From: Pseudocoprococcus catus
GTDB taxonomy: Bacteria; Bacillota; Clostridia; Lachnospirales; Lachnospiraceae
Direction: 5' to 3'
DNA: 64,000 nt
Assembly: GCF_902381825.1 (NCBI RefSeq)
Contig: NZ_LR698973.1
Span: 556,878 to 620,877 of the forward strand
Shown here piece after piece: positions 52,956-61,293 of this stretch (positions within the stretch are counted from its first letter, which is position 1; each line of letters begins with the position of its first letter). A program made the translations under genes and the position numbers. The notes beneath the pieces were generated by a model that did no database searches, was not told where the DNA came from, and worked only from the letters and a program-made list of their open reading frames with translations.

Positions 52956-53429
52956 GTGAAAGAAATAAGAGGCGGTTTGCCGGAGCAATATTCAAATAAG
53001 GGATTTTGTTGGTCTTTTATTGGGTTATTTATAGTTTGTGTTTTTTTGGGCATTCTGTTATGCAGGGAAGGAACAGGAATTTGTGAGACTGTTATAGGAA
53101 TCGGGTTTATGTATTTGGCTGTGTTGTATATTTATTTGAGATTTTCAGTATCATATGTTATAGATGAAACGGGGGTTACAATCACTTATATTAATTTTAA
53201 AATATGGACAGTTCATTTCAACTGGGATGAGTACTATGAAGTGGAATTTGGAACAACGAGAAAAAATGAGGCCGGTGTAGATTTTGTCATGTCTTTTAAG
53301 AAAAAGAAGAAATGTCTGAGTGATTTTATATTTTCAGGAACGGTAGGATGTGAATGTACAGAAGAGACGTATGCACTGGTGAAAAGCTGGCTGCCGGAGA
53401 GTGTGAGGATGCCAAAGGTGAAATTCTGA
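52956..53429 (+). CDS. Immunity-like protein (two membrane segments, PH-like domain)
   Basis: A 157-residue protein, third of the 31082/51472 type: two hydrophobic segments (about 17-37 and 44-62), then IDETGVTITYINFKIWTVHFNWDEYYEVEFG and a short C-terminal helix region (TEETYALVKSWLPE). The GTG start at 52956 lies in a frame that stays open upstream to 52890, reading ESAELAAASKRFGHARGKK, which looks like the end of a toxin tail, so the boundary between toxin and immunity gene may have been blurred by deletion. Confidence 0.5.
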   Translation: MKEIRGGLPEQYSNKGFCWSFIGLFIVCVFLGILLCREGTGICETVIGIGFMYLAVLYIYLRFSVSYVIDETGVTITYINFKIWTVHFNWDEYYEVEFGTTRKNEAGVDFVMSFKKKKKCLSDFIFSGTVGCECTEETYALVKSWLPESVRMPKVKF

Positions 53430-53469
53430 AGGAGCATTTGTTACTGAGAGTGAAGGGGATGCATATTTT

Positions 53470-53889
53470 ATGGAATATGTAGTTGAAACAGAAAAAGAAA
53501 TTGTTCAAAACTATATCATAAAAAGTAAGCAGGAAAGAATTGAGTGGGAATTAAGTCATTCAAAGAAGCGAAAAGATATTATATGGCATTTCCATAAACC
53601 AGATATTTTTAAAGAAGCTTGTCTGCATGCGGTTGATTATATGGATAAAGAAGCGATGAAAAATTATCTTCATAAGCTAAGTGGTGCGGAAAATGTTTAT
53701 TTTATTGGTGAAGATTATATAGGGAAAATGCTGTTGGAGCAAGCAGCAGAGAGGGCCAACGAAGGAGAAATTTGTATTATATATTGTGGAAACGGAATCG
53801 GATATTATCAGGGAGAACAGGAAAAAGGAGCTCCGCCAAGGTTTATGCTTCTGAAAGAAAAATGTTGCAAAACACCCTCTAAAATCTAA
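53470..53889 (+). CDS. Hypothetical soluble protein
   Basis: A 139-residue AT-rich gene product, with no membrane segments. EVEQNY-like N-terminal helix, KDIIWHFHKPDIF, and ICIIYCGNGIGYYQGEQEKGAPPRF stand out. No family is recognised. Located at the end of the degenerate Rhs locus; may be an immunity or accessory gene. The start at ATG 53470 lacks a strong ribosome site. Confidence 0.5.
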   Translation: MEYVVETEKEIVQNYIIKSKQERIEWELSHSKKRKDIIWHFHKPDIFKEACLHAVDYMDKEAMKNYLHKLSGAENVYFIGEDYIGKMLLEQAAERANEGEICIIYCGNGIGYYQGEQEKGAPPRFMLLKEKCCKTPSKI

Positions 53890-53936
53890 GAAAAATGTTA
53901 CAAACATCGCTGAATAAAGCAGGAAAAATGTTACAA
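53857..53936 (+). repeat. Three direct repeats with 33-base period before the ATPase gene
   Basis: GAAAAATGTTRCAA occurs at 53857-53870, 53890-53903 and 53923-53936, each exactly 33 bases apart. The intervening 19 bases differ. The last copy ends 22 bases before the ATPase start. Regular spacing near three helical turns suggests a cooperative protein-binding site. Confidence 0.7.
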
Positions 53937-53958
53937 TACTTGTATTAGGGGTGATTTG

Positions 53959-54822
53959 ATGCTTAAAAGAGAGATATCAGAGCGTTTATATTCGTGGAAA
54001 AATGAGAATAAAAAGAAAGCGTTATGTGTGATTGGTGCGAGACAGATTGGCAAAACGACGATTATCCGAGAATTTGCCCGGAAAGAATACGAGTATTTTG
54101 TTGAGGTAAATTTTATATTAGATAAGGGAGCTGATCAGATATTTGATGGCAAATTGGATGCAGATACAATTATCGAGAATCTGACAGCTTTTAAGATGCA
54201 GAAACTGGAACCCGGAAAGACTTTGATTTTTCTGGATGAAATACAGGAGTGTCCGAATGCCCGTTGTGCCATTAAGTTCCTTGTGGAGGATGGAAGGTTC
54301 GATTATATAGAATCAGACTCTTTGCTGGGCGTCAAGTATAAAGAAGTTCCGTCTTATGCAGTGGGGTTTGAAGAAATTGTTTATATGTATCCTATGAATT
54401 TCAGGGAGTTCCTTGGAGCGAATGGCGTACAGGAGACGACATTTGCAGCTTTGCAGTCCTGTTATGAAAAGCACGAGAAAGTTCCGCAGGTAATGCACGA
54501 AACACTGTTAAAACTATTTGCGGCCTATATTGTAGTTGGCGGTATGCCGGATGTTGTCCAGACTTATGTTAATACCCATGATATTGGAAAAGTTATTCAG
54601 GTTCAGAGAAACATTCTGGAATTATACAGGCAGGACATAGCCAAATATGCAGAGGGTTCGGATAAGATAAAAATAAAAGCGATTTTCGACAGCATTGCCT
54701 CTCAGTTGGATGATAAAAACAGACGATTTGTTCTGAATCATATTGATGAAAATGGAAGAATGAACCGTTATGAATCAAAAAACAATCGTAAAAATTTACG
54801 ATTGTTTTTTGTACGTTTTTGA
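53959..54822 (+). pseudogene. 3'-truncated ATPase of the AAA_14/DUF4143 type
   Basis: The first 270 or so residues match the family: P-loop GARQIGKTTIIREFA, Walker B LIFLDEIQECP, VGFEEIVYMYPMNFREFL, and VVGGMPDVVQTYV. Complete members are about 440-480 residues with a C-terminal DUF4143 nuclease-like domain. Here the frame runs into a perfect hairpin (54777-54810) after NGRMNRYE and stops at 54822 with KNNRKNLRLFF encoded by the terminator. The C-terminal domain is therefore lost. ATG at 53959 follows GGGGTGAT. Confidence 0.8.
54777..54810. terminator. Perfect 16-base-stem terminator
   Basis: Arms 54777-54792 and 54795-54810, with A-run and T-run at the ends, serving both the truncated ATPase and the convergent DUF6320 gene. 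Confidence 0.9.
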
Positions 54823-54846
54823 ACGCGTAATTGTATGTGCGTATTT

Positions 54847-55551
54847 TTATATATGCATCCTTCTCCGGACTTCCTCCCTCAACCGGCTTCGCAGCAGGAT
54901 AGTCACCAGTGTCACGTCGATGATAATAGCGCAGGTGAGGACAATGGCGGACCAGGAAAGAGCCATTGGCACGGCGTAATAACGGCGCGTCAGCAGTTCT
55001 ACACAGACAGAGTAAATGCCGATTTCTGCCACGAGGATGACAGCCTGGGAAAGTATAGAGCTTCTCGGATGGCCCATACTGATGGCGAAGAAGAAAACTG
55101 CCAGTGTGCCCAGAATAATCAGGGGCAGGGCGATAGCTGTGTACCAGCCGTTGCCGGGATGGAGCCAGGCAATGATGCCGAAGTACATGGCGATGCCCAG
55201 ACCGTCCAGAAGCAACGTGATTCGAAAGACGGCCTTGGTCGGAAAGAAAATCGGCAGGCAGAAAATCCACAGGACGATACAGGTGCCGATGACATAGAAG
55301 GACCAGTGGGAAAATGTGATAAAAAAAAGGTTCAAAAGTCCGCAGACAACTGCTGTTGCGGCCAGACAGACGGCCATGAGAATGGCGGTTTCCTTGCGGA
55401 TGCCTGAATCCACATAGCCTTTGTCCACAGGATAGGGCTTTGGTGAAACGGTATCCACCGGTTGGTTGGGATTGATAACCTTGGTATTACACAGCGGGCA
55501 GACGGAGCAGGTTTTGTCCAGTTCCACACCGCAGTTGACACAATATGACAT
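54847..55551 (-). CDS. DUF6320 zinc-ribbon membrane protein
   Basis: A 234-residue protein. The N-terminus has a zinc ribbon (CVNCGVELDKTCSVCPLCNT), then six hydrophobic segments between about residues 55 and 222 and a basic end. The family is found beside acyl/acetyltransferase genes in Clostridia, as here: its ATG overlaps the stop of the upstream acyltransferase by one base. Function unknown; a membrane partner of the acyltransferase is possible. Confidence 0.8.
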   Translation of the reverse strand: MSYCVNCGVELDKTCSVCPLCNTKVINPNQPVDTVSPKPYPVDKGYVDSGIRKETAILMAVCLAATAVVCGLLNLFFITFSHWSFYVIGTCIVLWIFCLPIFFPTKAVFRITLLLDGLGIAMYFGIIAWLHPGNGWYTAIALPLIILGTLAVFFFAISMGHPRSSILSQAVILVAEIGIYSVCVELLTRRYYAVPMALSWSAIVLTCAIIIDVTLVTILLRSRLREEVRRRMHI

Positions 55552-56879
55552 TAAAATTCACTCCTGTTCATATCACGGTTGGTTTCAATTTTGACATGCA
55601 GGCCTTCTTGGACTAATTTCCTAAAGAAAAAGCGTTCCACGTCGGTTTCGATAATAGTACTTGTAAAGTTGATGCTCAGGGTATCGCCGAAACTTCCTAC
55701 AGCGCAATTGGTTCTCAGGGAGAAAGGCTGCCCCATCAATACGTCAAAATAATCGACAAATTCACGCATTTCTTCTGGCACATCAATGACACCCAGATTC
55801 GTCAGGCCGGCGGTGGACTGTTTGTCCTGCACACGGATATAAAACTGTTTCACAACGATATCTTTGACAAAAAGCGGCACAATACGGATCAGCGGGCTCT
55901 GCTGGGTAGAGGCGTTGGTGGTAATGTCGGCATTTAGAAACTTGTCATTAATGTAAAAACGCATGTAGTTGTGGACATGGGTGATGATTTCCTCAAAGGT
56001 ATAGTCCCCCATGCGCGGGTCCACAGAAGGGTAAACCATGGCAATAAAATTTCGCAATGTGTCTGATGGAAAAATATTGCGTAGATTCACGGGAAGCGCC
56101 AGTGCCACGGGATGTTCCCTGAAAACATGGTCCGCTTTCTGTTTTTCTAATAAAGCATACAGAAGTACCGCATTCAAATATTCCGTCAGGGTCACATGAT
56201 AACTGCGGGCTTTCTGCAGGACTTCCTGTACAGACAGCAGGCCATGGATGATATTCAGTGTGTAAAAGGGCTCCCTGTGGCCGCGGATGCGGTAGGCTTT
56301 GCCCTGACTGCGGGGGCGTTTGACTCTGGAGGAAGCATATTTGATATAGGCATCCTCCATTTCCTCCGGCCGAGGCGGTTCGTTGATATCCAGAACGCCG
56401 CAGGTGTTGGAAATCTCATGCCCTTTCAGACGGAGATAAACGGCTGTGATGGTTTTCAGCAGTTTCAGGGCACCGCTGCCGTCGGAAAGAGAGTGAAAGA
56501 CTTCCAGCGAAATACGGCATCTGTAATAGTAAATTCGGATTAAATATCTGTTGTTAGATTTAAACAACATTGGCATGCAGGGATTAATGATATCCGGCAT
56601 CACAAAGGGACCGGGATGGTCATTGGGTTCCAGATACCGCCAGAAAATACCCTTATGAAGGGCAACTTTGAAGGCCGGAAATCTCGGCAATGTCAGATCC
56701 ACAGCCCTCTGCAGTGTGTCAGGGTCTATTTCCTCCTTTAAAACAACCGACAGACGGAACACGTTGGAGAAGTTCCGGCGCTGCAGTGTTGGGTAGACAT
56801 TGGCGGATAAGTCCAGCTTATACCATGTTTTATGTTGTTTTTTTGGTGTATGCTTTATTGTTTTATTGATTGTTTTCAT
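55551..56879 (-). CDS. Alcohol acetyltransferase/condensation-domain-like protein
   Basis: About 442 residues from the Met at 56879 (other Met codons lie up to 56921; no strong ribosome site). WYKLDLSANVYPTLQRRNFSNVFRLSV opens it, and LEVFHSLSDGSGALKLLKTI carries the HxxxDG-like catalytic block of the CoA-dependent acyltransferase superfamily. AIPVNLR-type motif (LALPVNLRNIFPSDTLRNF) and TNLGVIDVPEEM follow. It probably esterifies or acylates a small alcohol, sugar or lipid. Divergent from an esterase gene, with which it could form an acylation/deacylation pair. Confidence 0.8.
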   Translation of the reverse strand: MKTINKTIKHTPKKQHKTWYKLDLSANVYPTLQRRNFSNVFRLSVVLKEEIDPDTLQRAVDLTLPRFPAFKVALHKGIFWRYLEPNDHPGPFVMPDIINPCMPMLFKSNNRYLIRIYYYRCRISLEVFHSLSDGSGALKLLKTITAVYLRLKGHEISNTCGVLDINEPPRPEEMEDAYIKYASSRVKRPRSQGKAYRIRGHREPFYTLNIIHGLLSVQEVLQKARSYHVTLTEYLNAVLLYALLEKQKADHVFREHPVALALPVNLRNIFPSDTLRNFIAMVYPSVDPRMGDYTFEEIITHVHNYMRFYINDKFLNADITTNASTQQSPLIRIVPLFVKDIVVKQFYIRVQDKQSTAGLTNLGVIDVPEEMREFVDYFDVLMGQPFSLRTNCAVGSFGDTLSINFTSTIIETDVERFFFRKLVQEGLHVKIETNRDMNRSEF

Positions 56880-56980
56880 AATTTTTATTATAATGTTACT
56901 CATCATCAATAGCAAGAGCAAATACGTATAGATGTACAGGAATTAAATGTTTTGCATATAGAGCGGGAAGGAGAAAGTGA

Positions 56981-57874
56981 ATGGCGATAAGTGAAAAATC
57001 CAATCAGGGGCTGATGAAAGCCATTAAAAGAATGCATACCCTTGTGGAGAGTGATGACCTTGAGAGAGTCCGGGCGTCCCAGGAGAATATCAGCGCCCTG
57101 TTGAAGCATAGAGAGTTGAATTATGAGCCTTTTCAGGTGGGGGAGATTCCGTCGGAATGGGTCAGTGTGAAGCGCAGCCATATGCGGAAGTTTGTGATTT
57201 TCTATTGTCATGGCGGCGGTTACAATACAGGCAGTTTTCATTATGCCAGAAGCATTACCAACAAATTGTCGAGTACCACTTCCATGGATGTGTTGAGCTT
57301 TGACTATCGGCTGGCACCGGAACATCCTTATCCCTCAGCCACGGAGGATGCCTTGGCCGTCTGGGATTATCTGATGCATCTGGGTTATGGTGCCAGGGAT
57401 GTCATTGTAGCCGGGGATTCTGCCGGAGGCAATCTGGCCCTGTCCCTTGTCCTGAAGCTGAAAGAGCAGAAACGAATTTTGCCAAGGGGACTGATTCTTT
57501 TTTCACCGTGGACAGACCTGACAGGCAGCGGCAAGTCTTATGAGACAAAGGTGGACGTGGACCCGATCCTGAACCGGGAATATCTGGACAATGCCATTGC
57601 GGCCTATGCTTCAGGACAGGATTTGAAGAATCCGTTGATTTCCCCGCTTTTCGGCAATTTCACGGGTTTCCCGCCAACTTATATCCAGGTGGGGAGCAAC
57701 GAACTGCTTTTGTCAGATTCATTATTGCTCAAAAAAAATCTGGAAAAATACCATGTCCCAGTACGTCTTGAAGAGTACAAGGGAATGTGGCATGTTTTCC
57801 AGATGTCACCTTTTAAAACTGCTTATGATGCTATGGATCAGGTTGCGGAATTTATCTTCGATATCTGTCGTTAG
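56981..57874 (+). CDS. Alpha/beta hydrolase, HSL-type esterase
   Basis: A 297-residue esterase. The oxyanion-hole motif FYCHGGGYNTGS, the nucleophile elbow VAGDSAGGNLAL, FDYRLAPEHPYPSATEDALAVWDYL and the late YKGMWHVFQM with catalytic His are all typical of the hormone-sensitive lipase family. No signal peptide, so cytoplasmic. Transcribed away from the acyltransferase gene. Confidence 0.92.
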   Translation: MAISEKSNQGLMKAIKRMHTLVESDDLERVRASQENISALLKHRELNYEPFQVGEIPSEWVSVKRSHMRKFVIFYCHGGGYNTGSFHYARSITNKLSSTTSMDVLSFDYRLAPEHPYPSATEDALAVWDYLMHLGYGARDVIVAGDSAGGNLALSLVLKLKEQKRILPRGLILFSPWTDLTGSGKSYETKVDVDPILNREYLDNAIAAYASGQDLKNPLISPLFGNFTGFPPTYIQVGSNELLLSDSLLLKKNLEKYHVPVRLEEYKGMWHVFQMSPFKTAYDAMDQVAEFIFDICR

Positions 57875-57949
57875 TACCATCGGACAAGAGCTATCTCCTG
57901 TCCGATACAGGCGGTTTGGCAAAAGTGTATGCGCAAACAAATTCTGCGG

Positions 57950-59410
57950 CTAATCTTTGATAGTGTGAGCGTCGTCTAACAACTGGTTCTTCAGGTCGTA
58001 CAGCTTGCGGGAAAGGTCCACATAGACTTCCTGGGGATTGATAAGTCGTTTGGATTCATCCCAGAGAGTGGCCTTTTCCTGTGTGCAGTAAGCCTGAATG
58101 TCCATAACAGACGGAGATTCATAGACACACTGACCGTTTTTGAATATCGGAACAAGCAGTTCACGAATCGTATAAGTGCCGGCTTCCAGTCGGGTACGCT
58201 TCCATGTGGCCAGCGGATCGAACAGAGTCAGCGGCTGATCTTCTGTGAAGACCTCATCTTCCAGGGTGATCAGATCGGCTTTGATCTTTCCGCTGGCTTT
58301 GTCATAGATACGAAGAATTTTCTTGTTGCCCGGATTTGTGACTTTCTCAACATTCTCGGAGACTTTGATCTTCGGTATTTCTGTGCCGTTTTCGTCGATA
58401 ATGCAGGCCAGTTTGTAAACACCGCCGAAGGATGGGCAGTCTTTGGAGGTGATCAGGTTTGTGCCGACACCCCATGAAGTGATTTTGGCCCCCTGATTCA
58501 TCAGACTATTGATCAGGTATTCGTCCAGATCGCTGGATGCGGAGATGATAGCATCCGGGAATCCGGCTTCATCCAGCATGATACGGGCTTTTTTGGTGAG
58601 ATAAGCCAGGTCACCGCTGTCAAGACGGATACCGAAGAGCTTGGAGTGGATACCCTTTTCACGCATTTCCCTAAAGACCTGGATGGCGTGTTTGACACCG
58701 GAGTTCAGTGTGTCATAGGTGTCCACCAGCAACAGGCAGTTGTCCGGGAAGAGTTCTGCATACGTCCGGAATGCTTCCAGTTCGGATGGAAAGCTCATGA
58801 TCCAGCTGTGGGCATGGGTGCCTTTGACCGGAATATCAAACATCTGTCCGGCCAGGACGTTGCTGGTGCCGATGCATCCGGCGATCACGGCGGCTCTTGC
58901 ACCGTAGATACCGGCATCCGGACCCTGGGCACGGCGAAGACCGAACTCCATGACGCCGCCGCCAGCTTCCTGAACGACACGGGCGGCCTTGGTGGCGATC
59001 AGGCTCTGGTGATTGATGATGTTCAGCAGAGCGGTCTCAACAAGCTGGGCTTCCATGATTGGTGCGATGACTTTGACCAGCGGTTCCTTCGGGAAAATGA
59101 TTGTTCCTTCGGGAATGGCATAGATATCACCTGTAAACCGAAAGTTTTTCAGATAATCAAGGAAATCTTCCTGGAAAAATCCGGTGCTTCTCAGATAATC
59201 AATATCTTCCTGTTCAAAATGCAGGTCTTTGATGTAATCAATAGCCTGGTCAAGACCGCAGGCAATGGCATAGGCACCGCCGCACGGATTCTGGCGATAA
59301 AAAACATCAAAGACAACATGTTCTTTGGAGTGAGTTTTAAAGTAGCCCTGCATCATGGTCAATTCATATAAATCTGTCAATAAAGTCAAATTTCTGCTAT
59401 TCGTATTCAT
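57950..59410 (-). CDS. pncB: Nicotinate phosphoribosyltransferase PncB
   Basis: Converts nicotinate, PRPP and ATP to nicotinate mononucleotide in NAD salvage. The 486-residue protein has LTDLYELTMMQGYF, FDVFYRQNPCGGAYAIACGL, FGLRRAQGPDAGIYGARAAVI, GTHAHSWIMSF, LVDTYDT, FGIRLDSGDLAYLTKKAR and SWGVGTNLITS. Together with nadBCA the organism can make NAD by both routes. No copy of the nadB palindrome is visible upstream, so control seems different. 78 bases downstream of the deaminase gene, likely one operon. Confidence 0.95.
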   Translation of the reverse strand: MNTNSRNLTLLTDLYELTMMQGYFKTHSKEHVVFDVFYRQNPCGGAYAIACGLDQAIDYIKDLHFEQEDIDYLRSTGFFQEDFLDYLKNFRFTGDIYAIPEGTIIFPKEPLVKVIAPIMEAQLVETALLNIINHQSLIATKAARVVQEAGGGVMEFGLRRAQGPDAGIYGARAAVIAGCIGTSNVLAGQMFDIPVKGTHAHSWIMSFPSELEAFRTYAELFPDNCLLLVDTYDTLNSGVKHAIQVFREMREKGIHSKLFGIRLDSGDLAYLTKKARIMLDEAGFPDAIISASSDLDEYLINSLMNQGAKITSWGVGTNLITSKDCPSFGGVYKLACIIDENGTEIPKIKVSENVEKVTNPGNKKILRIYDKASGKIKADLITLEDEVFTEDQPLTLFDPLATWKRTRLEAGTYTIRELLVPIFKNGQCVYESPSVMDIQAYCTQEKATLWDESKRLINPQEVYVDLSRKLYDLKNQLLDDAHTIKD

Positions 59411-59488
59411 ATCTCTTCCTCTATTTATTCACATGCTGCATGCCAAACCGCTTTCCGGGATCAAAGAGAGTGCGGTGCAGCAGGATGC

Positions 59489-59968
59489 TTATTTATTCCA
59501 GTAACCTTCGTGAACTTTGGCAGCGGCAGGTGCCAGTTCAGGGAAAGGCCCTGTGACTTCAATGGCCTTCTGACCTTTGGCGAAGACGTCGCGGCAAGGC
59601 AGATCGAAGGTCGGGTTCTGAGGATCGGCACCTGTCAGGGAGAGCAGATCCTTCTCTGTCATGGCATACACAACATGGCCGATGTTGCCCCAGTAAATGG
59701 CACCGGAACACATGGCACAAGGCTCTGCCGTTGTGTAAAGTGTGCAGTCCCAGAGAAATTCTTTGCTGTAAGCGTGGGATGCACGTTCTACCAGCTGTGT
59801 CTCTGCATGACCGGTACATTTATGCTCTGTTATCTCATTATTCATCTGTTCCATAATAATATTCCCGTCTTTATCAACAAGGAGAGCCGCAAAAGGTGTA
59901 TTGCCGGATTCTCTTGATTTGACGGATAATTCAATTGCGCGTTTTAAGTAAGCTTCATGTGACTGCAT
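59489..59968 (-). CDS. Nucleoside/guanine deaminase (CMP/dCMP deaminase family)
   Basis: A 159-residue zinc deaminase: HAETQ supplies the ligand His and catalytic Glu, TTAEPCAMCSGAIYWGNI the two ligand Cys. The tail (DPQNPTFDLPCRDVFAKGQKAIEVTGPF) is closer to guanine deaminase than to tRNA-specific TadA. GGGAGG precedes the ATG. Upstream partner of pncB. Confidence 0.85.
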   Translation of the reverse strand: MQSHEAYLKRAIELSVKSRESGNTPFAALLVDKDGNIIMEQMNNEITEHKCTGHAETQLVERASHAYSKEFLWDCTLYTTAEPCAMCSGAIYWGNIGHVVYAMTEKDLLSLTGADPQNPTFDLPCRDVFAKGQKAIEVTGPFPELAPAAAKVHEGYWNK

Positions 59969-60000
59969 GAGGTACCTCCCGTATTTTATTAATTGAAACT

Positions 60001-60029
60001 AGTATACTGCAATTTCAGGAAAAACGCAA
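60001..60029 (-). promoter_or_regulatory. Promoter of the deaminase-pncB operon
   Basis: Minus-strand TTGCGT (60024-60029) and TATACT (60001-60006), spacer 17, 32 bases from the deaminase ATG. Confidence 0.65.
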
Positions 60030-60173
60030 ATTTTGTACTTTTTCTAGTCCATTTTTGGAAAAAGATGGCAGATAATTAAACGAATATAAATAGAAAAAGA
60101 AGGGATATTTGGTTATAACTGGAATATTATTGAATAATTGGGGAAATATTTATGAATTTTTTTGAAAATTCAT

Positions 60174-60202
60174 TTGATTTTCCTTTGGAACCGTGCTATC
60201 AT
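60174..60202 (+). promoter_or_regulatory. Promoter of the MgtC-family gene
   Basis: TTGATT (60174-60179) and TATCAT (60197-60202), spacer 17, giving a leader of about 130 bases. Confidence 0.65.
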
Positions 60203-60227
60203 GGCGACATAATAGATTGCTGTTTGG

Positions 60228-60332
60228 AACAGGACCTTATGGATGTCAATACCGGACATTTTGTCAGGCGGATCTGAACAGCTGCCGGACAATCAGGAAA
60301 GGGCAGGGTGAATCTACAGGAAGAAACGGGTG
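60228..60332 (+). promoter_or_regulatory. Structured leader of the MgtC-family gene, possible riboswitch
   Basis: The leader contains repeated GGAACAGG, CCGGACA (twice) and GGGCAG blocks and several short complementary pieces (GGCGG with CTGCC). This block style recalls the NiCo (czcD) riboswitch class, but no full match can be shown by eye, and the M-box expected for magnesium control is absent. The rest of the 59969-60338 gap holds only the two promoters. Confidence 0.3.
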
Positions 60333-60338
60333 AAGTAA

Positions 60339-61040
60339 ATGAAAGGGTTAGAGGTGATAGGTTCCTATCTGGATGAATGGAACATCGTGACGATTACCGT
60401 CAGACTGATTTTGGCGGTCGTATGTGGAGGTGCCATCGGTCTGACCAGAAGTGTCAAGCGTCGGGGAGCGGGTTTCAAGACTCATGCTCTTGTCTGCCTT
60501 GGCTCGGCACTGGTCATGATGACGGGTCAGTATATCTATGTGGACTTCGGTGCCATATCAGATATTGCAAGACTGGCGGCTCAGGTTATCAGCGGTGTTG
60601 GTTTTCTTGGGGTTGGAACGATCATGGTCACAAGAGATAATCATGTCAAAGGATTAACAACTGCAGCAGGGTTGTGGACTTGTGCAGGCATCGGGCTTAG
60701 TATCGGCATCGGCTTTTATAGTGGTGCAGCGATCACGACGATCCTGGTACTGGTGATCTATCGGTTTATGGGAAGGGTCGATGAGATTGCCTATGAGCAT
60801 TCAAGGGTTCTTGATATTTATATTGAATTTGAATCAAGACGTTCAATCGCGCCATTTATCAGTGTTCTGAAACAGAATAACTACAAGATCGTGCAGATGG
60901 AACTGAACAAATCCAAGAAGAATAAGGAAGAGCTTGTGAATGCGACACTGGTATTGGAAGTACCGGAGAAGACGAAACACGGGATTGTGATCGATCTTCT
61001 CAGGGAAATTCCGGGAATAGAATATGTAGAGGAGATTTAA
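60339..61040 (+). CDS. MgtC/SapB family membrane protein
   Basis: A 233-residue protein with about four or five membrane segments in its first 145 residues. RLILAVVCGGAIGLTRSVKRRGAGFKTHALVCLGSALVM and AAQVISGVGFLGVGTIM are family signatures, including the conserved GFKTH and GxGFLG. The C-terminal ACT-like soluble domain (about 150-233) is present. MgtC proteins are linked to low-magnesium or stress survival in other bacteria; here no pathway partner is near. GGGTGA precedes the ATG. Confidence 0.9.
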   Translation: MKGLEVIGSYLDEWNIVTITVRLILAVVCGGAIGLTRSVKRRGAGFKTHALVCLGSALVMMTGQYIYVDFGAISDIARLAAQVISGVGFLGVGTIMVTRDNHVKGLTTAAGLWTCAGIGLSIGIGFYSGAAITTILVLVIYRFMGRVDEIAYEHSRVLDIYIEFESRRSIAPFISVLKQNNYKIVQMELNKSKKNKEELVNATLVLEVPEKTKHGIVIDLLREIPGIEYVEEI

Positions 61041-61146
61041 TTTTACTGAAGCCGGTTTGAATTGACAAGCTGGTCAAAGTTTTATCAATTTTTTGAAATT
61101 ATCTTGAATTTTACACATTCTTTACAGGAAATTTACTAGTTTGATG

Positions 61147-61217
61147 TTTACAGAATGACAAACTCATGGTATCATTTTGTTAAAACATAATGCTTTTAAC
61201 GATGCTATTTGTTAAAA
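61147..61217 (+). promoter_or_regulatory. Promoter and repeat operator of the ABC importer operon
   Basis: TTTACA (61147-61152) and TATCAT (61170-61175), spacer 17. Just downstream an inverted repeat GTTAAAA (61179-61185)/TTTTAAC (61194-61200) and a third GTTAAAA (61211-61217) cover the predicted start of transcription, as a repressor site would. Confidence 0.6.
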
Positions 61218-61293
61218 GTGCACAATTTATTCTTTATATTCATCCGCGGGGGAGAACGCAGGTGGATATATCTCAAAAAGGAGGAGTTAAAGA

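Noticed and set aside
49995..54822. Complete prophage or ICE
   Set aside because: Only the ImmA/XRE pair recalls a mobile element; there are no integrase, portal, capsid, tail, relaxase or type IV secretion genes, and no flanking attachment repeats were found.
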